Source: Bosea sp. F3-2 (GTDB lineage Bacteria > Pseudomonadota > Alphaproteobacteria > Rhizobiales > Beijerinckiaceae). From it: 64,000 nucleotides of DNA. The notes beneath the pieces are model-generated. The model saw nothing but the letters and a program-made list of their open reading frames with translations, did no database searches and was not told where the DNA came from. Positions 7,834-15,580 of this stretch are shown in pieces. The stretch's first letter is position 1. Each line of letters starts with the position of its first letter. Location: NCBI RefSeq assembly GCF_008253865.1, contig NZ_CP042331.1, positions 1,798,001-1,862,000 on the forward strand. The letters are read 5' to 3'. The position numbers and the translations under genes are program-made.

Positions 7834-8883
7834 TCACCCGACATCGAGGCTGCGCCCGCGGTTCCGCAGCCAGAACGGCAACCCCGACAGCAGCGCCCGC
7901 AGCGCCGTGACGTTCTGGTGCAGCCCATTCAGCGAGACGCGCGGCAGGGCATGCAGATGACCGATATGCGCGGGAACGAGATGCCCTGGCCGCGTGGTCA
8001 CCGCGCTGACGAAACCCGCCTCCCGCGCCAGCGCGAACTCGCGCGGACCGGCCGAACCGGGATCGCCGACCGGATAGGCAAAGTGCCGGATCGGCAGCGC
8101 CAGCTCCGCCTCCAGCCGTGCTTTGCTTTCAGCAATCTCGCGGCGCGCGGTTTCTGCATCGTGCTTCGCCAGCATCGGATGCGTCAGGGTATGAGCGCCG
8201 ATGGTGACGCCCGGAGCTCCGGAGAGCGCGCGCAGCGTCTCCCATGGCAGGCATTCGCGCTCGACGAGCGCAGCGGAATCGACGCCGGCCCGGGCCGCCA
8301 GTTCGGAGGTCGCCGATAGCAGGATCGCCTCTGGTCCTTTGCGCAGGCGCCAATAGAGCCTGTCGAAGGCACGGTTCTTCTCGGCGTCGGTCTCGGTGCG
8401 GGCTGTGAAGGGGCCATCCGGCAAAGCGAGGTCGAGCCGCGGCAGAGCACGGATCGCCTCTTCCAACTCCAGCCACCAGAGCCGAGCCGTACGATCGGCA
8501 AAGCCCGACGTGACGAAGAGCGTCCAGGGCACACCATGCTTCGCCAGCACCGGCCAGGCATGTTCGACATTGTCGCGATAGCCGTCGTCGAAGGTCAGCG
8601 CGACGAAGAAGCGCCCGCGCTTTGGCTGCTGCAGCCGCAGGACGGCCTCGTCGAGCGAAACGATGTCGTACTCACCCCGGATGAGGCTGAGAGCCTCATC
8701 GAGGAACTCCGGCGTGATCTCGAGCAGGGCGTTGGGCGCGAAGCTGCGCGCCACCTGCGGACGGACATGGTGCAGGGTCAGGATTATCCCCGCGCCCTGC
8801 GCGAAGCCGCGGCTCCAGCGATCGGCGCCCGTCGCCGCCATCAGCTTGAATGCGGCCGCGATGGCCTTGTGACGTCCGTTCAT
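7834..8883 (-). CDS. polysaccharide deacetylase (NodB domain)
   Basis: 349 residues with start at ATG 8883 (MNGRHKAIAAAF). The upstream extension begins only at an ATT codon and is not used. NodB-homology motif 1 is 'VALTFDDGYRDN' (catalytic Asp and metal Asp) and motif 2 is 'IGAHTLTHPML' (metal His pair). 'HFAYPVGDPGS' supplies the later motif. It is a carbohydrate esterase family 4 enzyme that removes acyl groups from a surface polysaccharide. No signal peptide is obvious. It is divergent from the acyltransferase at 9014 and sits at the left edge of the exopolysaccharide locus. Confidence 0.88.
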   Translation of the reverse strand: MNGRHKAIAAAFKLMAATGADRWSRGFAQGAGIILTLHHVRPQVARSFAPNALLEITPEFLDEALSLIRGEYDIVSLDEAVLRLQQPKRGRFFVALTFDDGYRDNVEHAWPVLAKHGVPWTLFVTSGFADRTARLWWLELEEAIRALPRLDLALPDGPFTARTETDAEKNRAFDRLYWRLRKGPEAILLSATSELAARAGVDSAALVERECLPWETLRALSGAPGVTIGAHTLTHPMLAKHDAETARREIAESKARLEAELALPIRHFAYPVGDPGSAGPREFALAREAGFVSAVTTRPGHLVPAHIGHLHALPRVSLNGLHQNVTALRALLSGLPFWLRNRGRSLDVG

Positions 8884-9013
8884 CGCCAATCCGTGCAACT
8901 GCCCGCTAACGCTGTTGCGCAATAGCGCTGCCGGGCCCAGGGATCATCACCGATCCGTTCACAATGGCGGGTTAAGGAGGATGCGCCTCAATCCTCCGAG
9001 GGGCCGAGGAACC

Positions 9014-10240
9014 ATGTCCGCCATTACCGCTGAAACATCGCATCCTCGAACCGCGGCCATCGACAGCCGCGCAACCGAGCGTGCCTGGGCATCGATCGCC
9101 ATCGAAAGTGATATCGGGTCGCTCGAAGGTGTCTGGCGCCCTTTCGAAGCAACGGCGTTGGTAACGCCCTATCAGGCCTATGGCTGGATCCGCCCTTTCG
9201 TTGAGACGGTGGGCGCTGCTCACGGGATGACGTTTCGCTATGCGTTGCTGCGTGATGCGCAGGGCGCTCTTTGTGCGCTCCTCCCGCTGGTCATCACCCG
9301 GCGCAGCGGCATCCGCTTCGCCGAATTCATCGGCGGCAAGCATGCAAACTACCATATGGGGCTCTATGCGCCCGCCTTCGCCGCCAAGCTCGATGCGGCA
9401 CTCGCGCAGCAGATGCTGGCCGAGATCGGTGCGGCGGTCGGCGGCCTCGATGCGCTCGTCTTCGTCAATCAGCCGACGCAGTGGCGTGGATATCTCAACC
9501 CGCCAGCCCTGCTTGCAGCCGGCCCGAGCCCGAGCCGGGCCTATAAGCTCGCGCTGATCGCCGGCGACGGCGATGCCACGCTGAAACGTTCGATGAGCAG
9601 CCATGCGCGCAAGAAGCTCAAGAACAAGCATAGCCGCTTCAGGGATTTCGGCCCCTCAGTGATGAACCGGGCGAGAACGCCCGATGAGATCGAGCGCGTC
9701 CTGTCGGCCTTCCTCGAACAGAAAGCCGCGCGCTTCCGCGCGATGGGCGTGCCTGATCCCTTCGCAGAACCGGCGGTCCGCAGCTTCCTTTCACGCGGGG
9801 CGAGCTACGACAGCAACGCTGCATCCGCCATCGAGCTGTATTCGCTCGATCTGGCCGGGAAAAGCGTCGCCACCTATGTCGGCGCCACGCTGGGCGAGCG
9901 GTTCTCAGGGATGGCGACCTCGTTCGACATGGACAGCGAGACCGTCCGAACCAGCCCGGGCGAGCTGCTGCTCGCGGAGCTGATCCGGCAGAAATGCAAT
10001 GATGGCTCGACCGTCTTCGATCTCGGCGTCGGCGAAGCGCGCTACAAGACCACCTTCTGCGACGACCATGACGATCTGGTCGACACCTTCCTGCCGCTGA
10101 CCTTCAAAGGCCGGCTCTTCGCCGCGATGGCCCGGGCGAAGCGCGAACTGAAGCGGCGGATCAAGGCCTCGCCCCTTGCGCTCAAGCTGGCGCAGCGAGC
10201 CTCAGGCTGGCTGCACCGCAAGGAGCGCGACGAAGAATAG
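9014..10240 (+). CDS. FemAB/CelD-like acyltransferase (GNAT, BioF2-like)
   Basis: 408 residues. ATG 9014 has CCGAGGA at good spacing; ATG 8981 has AAGGAGG touching it with no spacer, so 9014 is preferred. The layout is that of the 'cellulose biosynthesis protein CelD' / BioF2-like acetyltransferase group: an N-terminal GNAT-like half, 'SSHARKKLKNKHSRF' in the middle, and a second half with 'FDLGVGEARYKTTFCD' near the C terminus. Such proteins in exopolysaccharide loci probably acylate or modify the polymer or its lipid-linked precursor. Exact substrate unknown. Confidence 0.78.
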   Translation: MSAITAETSHPRTAAIDSRATERAWASIAIESDIGSLEGVWRPFEATALVTPYQAYGWIRPFVETVGAAHGMTFRYALLRDAQGALCALLPLVITRRSGIRFAEFIGGKHANYHMGLYAPAFAAKLDAALAQQMLAEIGAAVGGLDALVFVNQPTQWRGYLNPPALLAAGPSPSRAYKLALIAGDGDATLKRSMSSHARKKLKNKHSRFRDFGPSVMNRARTPDEIERVLSAFLEQKAARFRAMGVPDPFAEPAVRSFLSRGASYDSNAASAIELYSLDLAGKSVATYVGATLGERFSGMATSFDMDSETVRTSPGELLLAELIRQKCNDGSTVFDLGVGEARYKTTFCDDHDDLVDTFLPLTFKGRLFAAMARAKRELKRRIKASPLALKLAQRASGWLHRKERDEE

Positions 10241-10255
10241 AGCCTGCCGCGGCGA

Positions 10256-12421
10256 TCACGCCCCGGCCGGCACCTCGGTGCGCGGCGAGGAGGCCGTGGG
10301 AACGCCACCTTCGGCGTCGAGGATGAGCGTGACCGGCGCTTCGGTGAGCTCGCTCAGGCGATAGGCGGCTTCGAGGGCGTGGCCGTTGCCGAACTGGCCG
10401 CTCATCACCAGGCCGCCCTGGGCGCGGCGGGCGACGGGGCTCAGCATGGCGCCATCGTCGCTGGAGGCCGCGGCGACCAGCACCCAGTCATAGGTCTCGC
10501 AGAGCGCATCGAGCGCCACGTCGACGAGATCGGGCGCGGCCAGCACGGCAGCGCGGCCGGCACGGCCGGGACCGATGCTGTGCAGACGCGAGCCCGGCGC
10601 ACGCATGATGATGTCGGAGAACAGGGCCTCGCCTGCGAGGAGTTCGGAGAAGCCGGGCTCGCCGTGCTCATCATCCACTGTCAGATCGACGAGAATGCAG
10701 CGGCAGCGCTGCGCCAGCAGCTTGGCGAGGTCACGCGCGTTCGCAGCCCCCTCTCCTCCGCCATCGAGCACCAGCATCATCGGGGCCATGCCGCGCTGTG
10801 GCTCCTGCGTCCGCTCGGCGATCTCCGCGAGCGTCCGCTCCGGCCGGTCGAGGTCGAGCCGCAGCTGGCCCAGGCGGCCGGCATGGGTCAGCAGGCCGGC
10901 GACGCGCTCGTGGCGGGGCTCCTGCGGCGCAGGTCCAGCCTGCTCCGTCTCGTCCTTGTTCGAGCCGGCAGCGACCCAGCGCGGCCGGCGCGGAGCCTCC
11001 GGCAGCGGCCGTCCCTGGCCGTCGAGCAGCTCACGCGTGACGATCGTTGCCAGCGCGACCAGGAAGGTCGCGAGCGTGGCGACCAGCATGACGGGAACCT
11101 TCTTCGGGAAGGACGGCTCGGTCGGCTGCACGGCGCGCGAGATGATGCGGGCATCGGCCGGCGTGGCATTCAACGTGTCCCGCGCCACGGCCTCGCGATA
11201 GCGCTGCATATATTGCTCAAGCTGGTCGCGCAGGGTGCGCGCCTCGCGCTCGAGCGCCCGCAGCTGCACCTCGCTGTCATTGGCGGACGAGACATTCTTC
11301 TTCTGGCCGTCGAGCGCCGCCTGGAAGCTCTCGACGCGCTGGCCGGCGATCTTGGCTTCGTTCTCCAGGGTCCGCACGGTCCGCTCGGCAGCGGCGCGCA
11401 GCTGACCTTCGAGGTCGAGAAGCTGGGCGTTGAGCTCCTTGATCCGCGGGTGTTCCGGCAGGAGGCTGCGCGACTCCGCCGCAATCTGCGTGCGCAGATT
11501 GACGCGCTGCTCGATCAGGCGGCGGACGAGGTCATTGTTGGCGACATCGGGGATCTCGAAGGTCCGCCCCTGCTTGATCGCATCGCGGATCAGGCCGGCC
11601 TTGGCTTGCGCCTCGGTCTGCTGGCTGCGAGCAGCCGAGAGCTGGCTCGACAGGTCGGTGAGCTGCTGCGAGGTAATGGTTGTGTTGTTGGAGCCGACCA
11701 GGAGGCCGTTCTTGGAGCGGAAATCCTCCACCTTCGCCTCGGCCTCGGCCACACGCTTGCGCAGCGGCTCGATCGTGGTCGAGAGCCAGTTCGAGGCGCT
11801 GCGAGCGTTCTCCTGCTTCGCCGCCTCCTGGAACTCGAGATAGGTCTCGGCGATGGTGTTCGCCGCCTTCGCTGCAAGCGCCGGATCGACCGAGGTGAAT
11901 TCGATCGCCACGATGCGCGAACGGCCGACGGGAAAGACCAGCAACCGGCCGAAATACTGATCGAGGACGCGATCCTCCGGCGAGCGATCGGCGGGGTGCG
12001 CGCCCAGCCCGATCATGACCGCCAGCTTGCGCACGCCGCTCAGCGCGCCGACGCCGGAATCGAACTCGGGGTTGCCGACAAGCCCGATGCGCTTGATCGC
12101 CTCGCGCGCCAGATCGCGGGACATGATGACCTGGACCTGGCTCTGCACGGCCTCGGAATCGAACTGACCGGAGGAGTCCGACAGCGACTGTCCCGGCAAC
12201 GCGTAGAAGGTGCCGCGGCTTTCGAGCAGCAGCCGCGCCTCGCCCGTATAGCGCGGCGTCACCATGTTGACCGTGAGGAACGACAGGCCGAGCGCCGCGA
12301 GCGTCGGCCCGATGATCCAGAGCTTGCGGCGCTTGATCGCGGCCCACAAAGCGGAGAGGTCGAGCATGTCGCCCCGGCCTTCGCCGGCGCTGCGCGCCTC
12401 AATCCCTGCCTGAGCGGTCAT
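10256..12421 (-). CDS. Wzz/GNVR polysaccharide co-polymerase with degenerate BY-kinase domain
   Basis: 721 residues from ATG 12421, with AGAGGTG ahead of it. Residues about 15-60 are cytoplasmic and the first TM helix ('KLWIIGPTLAALGLSFLTV'), followed by a Wzz domain, a long coiled-coil periplasmic region (about 190-400) and a GNVR/second-TM segment ending 'VPVMLVATLATFLVALATI'. This is the ExoP/GumC type that controls chain length and export. The C-terminal 230 residues are in the position of the BY-kinase, but the Walker A loop reads 'LDGGGEGAANARDLAKLL' and lacks GK[ST]. Walker B is only 'CILVDLTVDD', and there is no tyrosine-rich tail. It is likely a non-kinase regulator or scaffold. Divergent from the export protein. 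Confidence 0.88.
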   Translation of the reverse strand: MTAQAGIEARSAGEGRGDMLDLSALWAAIKRRKLWIIGPTLAALGLSFLTVNMVTPRYTGEARLLLESRGTFYALPGQSLSDSSGQFDSEAVQSQVQVIMSRDLAREAIKRIGLVGNPEFDSGVGALSGVRKLAVMIGLGAHPADRSPEDRVLDQYFGRLLVFPVGRSRIVAIEFTSVDPALAAKAANTIAETYLEFQEAAKQENARSASNWLSTTIEPLRKRVAEAEAKVEDFRSKNGLLVGSNNTTITSQQLTDLSSQLSAARSQQTEAQAKAGLIRDAIKQGRTFEIPDVANNDLVRRLIEQRVNLRTQIAAESRSLLPEHPRIKELNAQLLDLEGQLRAAAERTVRTLENEAKIAGQRVESFQAALDGQKKNVSSANDSEVQLRALEREARTLRDQLEQYMQRYREAVARDTLNATPADARIISRAVQPTEPSFPKKVPVMLVATLATFLVALATIVTRELLDGQGRPLPEAPRRPRWVAAGSNKDETEQAGPAPQEPRHERVAGLLTHAGRLGQLRLDLDRPERTLAEIAERTQEPQRGMAPMMLVLDGGGEGAANARDLAKLLAQRCRCILVDLTVDDEHGEPGFSELLAGEALFSDIIMRAPGSRLHSIGPGRAGRAAVLAAPDLVDVALDALCETYDWVLVAAASSDDGAMLSPVARRAQGGLVMSGQFGNGHALEAAYRLSELTEAPVTLILDAEGGVPTASSPRTEVPAGA

Positions 12422-12514
12422 GACACACCTCTGGACGCAAAACTCCCGCATCCCCGACAGGGACGCGGGCGTCATTGAAGCCTCAGTAAGGTTATTGCCG
12501 AGTTAAGACGGCGC

Positions 12515-12532
12515 CCTGCGGGTTACCGCAGG
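12515..12532. promoter_or_regulatory. small inverted repeat in the divergent exopolysaccharide promoter region
   Basis: CCTGCGG (12515-12521) and CCGCAGG (12526-12532) form a perfect 7-bp stem around GTTA, midway in the 180-bp gap between the divergent Wzz-type and Wza-type genes. The gap also holds AT-richer segments suitable for two promoters (around 12485-12505 and 12550-12570). Whether the repeat is an operator or an RNA hairpin cannot be told from sequence. Confidence 0.3.
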
Positions 12533-12601
12533 CCGCCGGGAAGCCTTTGTTAACCATATCGCGCCTAAAGCTCGGGCGTATTCTGCACGGATAGCCTTGT
12601 G

Positions 12602-13162
12602 ATGAGTCGACGCCTCGCCTCTCTCGCTTTGGCCGCCGCCATGCTGGCGGGCGCATGCGCGCCCCAATATGTGGCGTCGGACTATACGCTTGCCGAGCCG
12701 GCGGGTCCCTACAGGCTCGCCAGCGGCGACAGGCTGCGCATCATCGTCTTCGGGCAGGATAATCTGTCTAACATCTATGCCGTCGACGGCTCCGGCCGGA
12801 TTTCCATGCCGCTGATCAACACCGTCGAAGCGCAGGGCCGCACGACGCAGCAACTCGCGCAGGCGATCGAAGCCAAGCTGCGCGGCGGCTATCTGCGCGA
12901 ACCGAAGGTTTCGGTCGAGGTCGACGCCTATCGCCCCTTCTTCGTGCTGGGCGAAGTCACCACCTCCGGCCAGTTCCCCTTCGTGAACGGCATGACCGTG
13001 CAGACCGCGGTTGCGATCGCAGGCGGCTTCACCCCGCGCGGACAACGCTCCTCGGCAGAAGTCACCCGGCAGGTCGACGGCCAGACCGTCACCGCGACCG
13101 TGCCGATCACCTATCCGGTCCAGCCCGGAGACACGATCGTCATCAAGGAACGCTGGTTCTGA
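12602..13162 (+). CDS. polysaccharide export lipoprotein (Wza-like, SLBB)
   Basis: 186 residues from ATG 12602 (a GTG one codon earlier is possible). Residues 1-20 form a lipoprotein-type signal ending 'MLAGAC', a lipobox-like site slightly off consensus. Residues about 38-115 are the Poly_export domain ('YRLASGDRLRIIVFGQDNLS'), and 'FFVLGEVTTSGQFPFVNGM' begins an SLBB domain. It is the outer-membrane channel component for exopolysaccharide export, the short one-SLBB form common in Rhizobiales. It pairs functionally with the divergent Wzz-type protein and is followed 19 bases later by a glycosyltransferase. Confidence 0.9.
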   Translation: MSRRLASLALAAAMLAGACAPQYVASDYTLAEPAGPYRLASGDRLRIIVFGQDNLSNIYAVDGSGRISMPLINTVEAQGRTTQQLAQAIEAKLRGGYLREPKVSVEVDAYRPFFVLGEVTTSGQFPFVNGMTVQTAVAIAGGFTPRGQRSSAEVTRQVDGQTVTATVPITYPVQPGDTIVIKERWF

Positions 13163-13181
13163 AGCCTCGCGGAATCCTGCC

Positions 13182-14348
13182 ATGACGGACGCCGCCGACA
13201 CGCGCCCCTTACGAATTCTGCACGTCTTCCGTGCTCCCCTCGGCGGGCTGTTCCGGCACGTCCTCGATGTAGCCCGTGGCCAGGTCGCGCGCGGGCACGA
13301 CGTCGGCATCTTCTGCGACTCGAACACTGGCGGCCAGAGAGCCGACGAAGTCTTCCGGGAGCTGTCGGGCCAGTTGGCATTGGGCGTGACGCGCGTGCCG
13401 ATGTCGCGCTATCCGAGCGTCACCGACGCCAAGGCGCAGCTCTCAGCCGCCACACTGCGGCGCAGGCTGGCCCCCGATGTCGTGCACTGCCATGGCTCGA
13501 AAGGCGGGGTCTACGGCCGGTTTCCGGCGCTGCTCTCGCCCGGACGGCGCTATGCCACCGCCTATACGCCGCATGGCGGCAGCTTCAACTACAAGCCCGG
13601 CAGCCGCGAACACAGAGTCTATATGACGGTCGAGCGCCTGCTCGAAGGCGCAACGGACATGTTCCTGTTCGAAAGCCGCTTCATCGCCGGGCGCTTCGAA
13701 GCGCATATCGGGCACGCACCGCGGACAGACCACCGCGTCGTCCTGAATGGCGTCTCCGATGCCGAGTTCGAGCCGATCGACCATGCGCAGACGCAATTCG
13801 ACCTGCTTTATCTCGGCGAGCTGCGCTCGGCGAAAGGGGTCGACACGCTGATCGACGCGCTGGAACTGCTGCGCCGACGCGACGGGCTGAAGCCGCGCCT
13901 CCTGATCGTGGGTTCGGGGCCGGACGAGGCCGAACTGCGGCAGATGACGCATGAGCGCGGCATCGCCGATCAATGCGTGTTCGAACCGCCGAGCCCCATT
14001 CGCAAGGCACTGGCGCAGGCGCATGTGATGGTGATCCCATCGCGCGCCGAGTCCCTCCCCTATGTCATCCTCGAGGCAGCGGCTGCGGCGCAGCCGCTGA
14101 TCTCGACCGATGTCGGCGGGATTGCCGAAATCTATGGAGCGCGGCACCGCGACCGGCTGATCAGGGCCGATGATCCGCAGATCCTCGCCGGCGCGATCCG
14201 CACCATGCTCGAAACACCGGAATCGGCGCGACTGGCCCAAGCGGTCGACCTTGCCGCACATGTCCGGCAGAATTTCTGCCTCGACGCGATGGTCGACGGC
14301 GTCATCTCCGCCTATCGCGACGCGATGACCGCGCGCGGCATGGCCTGA
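13182..14348 (+). CDS. glycosyltransferase family 4
   Basis: 388 residues from ATG 13182; GGAATCC just before is a weak ribosome site, and translation may be coupled to the export gene ending 20 bases upstream. GT-B fold features: N-terminal 'ILHVFRAPLGGLFRHVLDVA' with the glycine-rich donor loop, 'DVVHCHGSKGG', and the C-terminal donor site 'LLYLGELRSAKGVDTLIDAL' with the EX7E-like 'PSRAESLPYVILEAAAAAQP'. It adds a sugar to the growing lipid-linked exopolysaccharide unit, presumably at the inner face of the membrane. Donor and acceptor unknown. Confidence 0.9.
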   Translation: MTDAADTRPLRILHVFRAPLGGLFRHVLDVARGQVARGHDVGIFCDSNTGGQRADEVFRELSGQLALGVTRVPMSRYPSVTDAKAQLSAATLRRRLAPDVVHCHGSKGGVYGRFPALLSPGRRYATAYTPHGGSFNYKPGSREHRVYMTVERLLEGATDMFLFESRFIAGRFEAHIGHAPRTDHRVVLNGVSDAEFEPIDHAQTQFDLLYLGELRSAKGVDTLIDALELLRRRDGLKPRLLIVGSGPDEAELRQMTHERGIADQCVFEPPSPIRKALAQAHVMVIPSRAESLPYVILEAAAAAQPLISTDVGGIAEIYGARHRDRLIRADDPQILAGAIRTMLETPESARLAQAVDLAAHVRQNFCLDAMVDGVISAYRDAMTARGMA

Positions 14349-14355
14349 AGCGCCC

Positions 14356-14691
14356 TCAGATCAACTTCAGCGCGACGACGCCGGCTACGACCAGTACGAT
14401 ACCGAGCCAGCCGACCGGCCGGATGCGCTGACCGAAGACCAGAGCACCGACGATTGCGGTGACCACCAAGCCGACGCCGCCCCAGACGGCATAGGCGACC
14501 GCCAGATCCATGCCCTTGATCGCCTGGGCCAGCGCCGCGAAGGCGCCCATGACGAAGACGATGCCACCGGCACCGATCAGGCGTCGGCTCATCCCGTCCG
14601 ACAGCTTCAGCAGGTAGGTGCCGCCGATCTCGAGGGTGACCGCCAACAGCAGCCAGAGGAAGGGAGCGACCTGAATGAACGAGTCATTCAC
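14356..14691 (-). CDS. mdtI: SMR-family exporter subunit, MdtI-like
   Basis: 111 residues, four membrane helices, with the SMR glutamate in 'LLLAVTLEIGGTYLLKLSDG'. 'AALAQAIKGMDLAVAYAVWG' and 'LVFGQRIRPVGWLGIVLV' match E. coli MdtI closely as I remember it. Translation starts at GTG 14691, which overlaps the stop of the upstream gene by four bases (GTGA), so the two subunits are coupled. In E. coli MdtJ and MdtI act together as a spermidine exporter. Function here is inferred by similarity. Confidence 0.82.
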   Translation of the reverse strand: MNDSFIQVAPFLWLLLAVTLEIGGTYLLKLSDGMSRRLIGAGGIVFVMGAFAALAQAIKGMDLAVAYAVWGGVGLVVTAIVGALVFGQRIRPVGWLGIVLVVAGVVALKLI

Positions 14692-15053
14692 ACAAGCCTC
14701 CCTTCAGCGAGCCGATCATCCTGCTTGCGGCCATGGCCGACGCCGTTCTCGATGAGAAGGATGCCGGCCAGGATCGCGGCAAGGCCAAGCGCGCGGCCGA
14801 CGGTCAGATGCTCCCCGAAGAGGAGATGCCCGATGACGGCAATGCCGACGATACCTACCCCCTCCCAGACGGCGTAGGCCACAGCCATCGGAATGACGCG
14901 CAGCGCGATGCTGAGCAGGATGAAAGAAAAGCCGATCAGGATCAGCGGCAAAGTGCCGATGAGCCACGGCGCGGAGACGACCGACTTCAGCGCGGCCGTC
15001 GCGACGATCTCGACGGCAATGGCCGCGAGCAGAACCAACCAGTGAAAAGACAT
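14688..15053 (-). CDS. mdtJ: SMR-family exporter subunit, MdtJ-like
   Basis: 121 residues from ATG 15053 (MSFHWLVLLAAIAVEIVATA). An upstream GTG-type start (15062) is possible but gives no better ribosome site. It has four helices and the conserved membrane Glu near residue 14. 'VIPMAVAYAVWEGVGIVGI' carries the WEG variant typical of MdtJ rather than the WxG of most SMR proteins. A hydrophilic tail of about 17 residues follows the last helix, as in MdtJ. First gene of the mdtJ-mdtI pair, same order as in E. coli. The pair sits between exopolysaccharide genes on the opposite strand. Confidence 0.82.
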   Translation of the reverse strand: MSFHWLVLLAAIAVEIVATAALKSVVSAPWLIGTLPLILIGFSFILLSIALRVIPMAVAYAVWEGVGIVGIAVIGHLLFGEHLTVGRALGLAAILAGILLIENGVGHGRKQDDRLAEGRLV

Positions 15054-15580
15054 GTTGCACACGGGCGAAGCCGGCGCCGACCATCGCAGATGCGACGCAG
15101 GGACAGCCTAGCAATCGTTAGAGTTTTAAGTCGACAGTTCCGAAAAGAAGCGATTGCTGAGGCTTGACCCCGACAATCGGCGCTACGGGAAAAACAATGC
15201 TCCCCACGCCATGCCCCAAGCGGGCGATATATGCTTCTCAGACACTCATCGACGAGGAATATGCCGTTGCCAACAGCCAATGTCAACTCTCGATAACTTG
15301 CAATAACAACAACTTACGGAAATCAACCCGATTTATACATGGCTTTACCCCCGAGCAAGCCATTGGCCGTCCAAGACAAAATCAGCATTTCGCGCTATGC
15401 TTTTTTAAGACCCGTCGCTCCGGCATTTTGAGGTCCGGGACGCCTCCGTTTTCATCCGATCTCTTACTGATCCTGCGAAACAAGGAACGGTCGGGTTAAG
15501 CGTTCCGTGAGCAATTTCGGATAGACCGCGACCGGGATCGCCGCGCCCGCCGCTGCGATCCGGGTTGAGGATTGGACGCC
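15054..15580. other. 527-bp AT-richer intergenic region
   Basis: This gap between mdtJ (leftward) and the priming transferase gene (rightward) is markedly richer in A and T than the rest of the window, for example the AT-rich tracts near 15285-15345 and TTTTTTAAG near 15405. It presumably contains divergent promoters and regulatory sites for exopolysaccharide synthesis. A reading frame across 15164-15499 has no codon bias or domain and is not called. No tRNA or known riboswitch is recognised. Confidence 0.6.

Noticed and set aside
8981..9013. ATG 8981 as start of the acyltransferase
   Set aside because: AAGGAGG directly abuts the ATG with no spacer, whereas ATG 9014 has a properly spaced GAGGA.
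10379..12478. Long plus-strand open frame of about 700 codons opposite the Wzz-type gene
   Set aside because: It is the complement of a well-supported gene; its sequence is rich in Arg, Gly, Glu and Gln with no domains, as expected from high-GC antisense frames.
15164..15499. Possible 111-residue protein in the AT-rich gap
   Set aside because: No codon bias, no recognisable domain, no ribosome site; the DNA looks regulatory.
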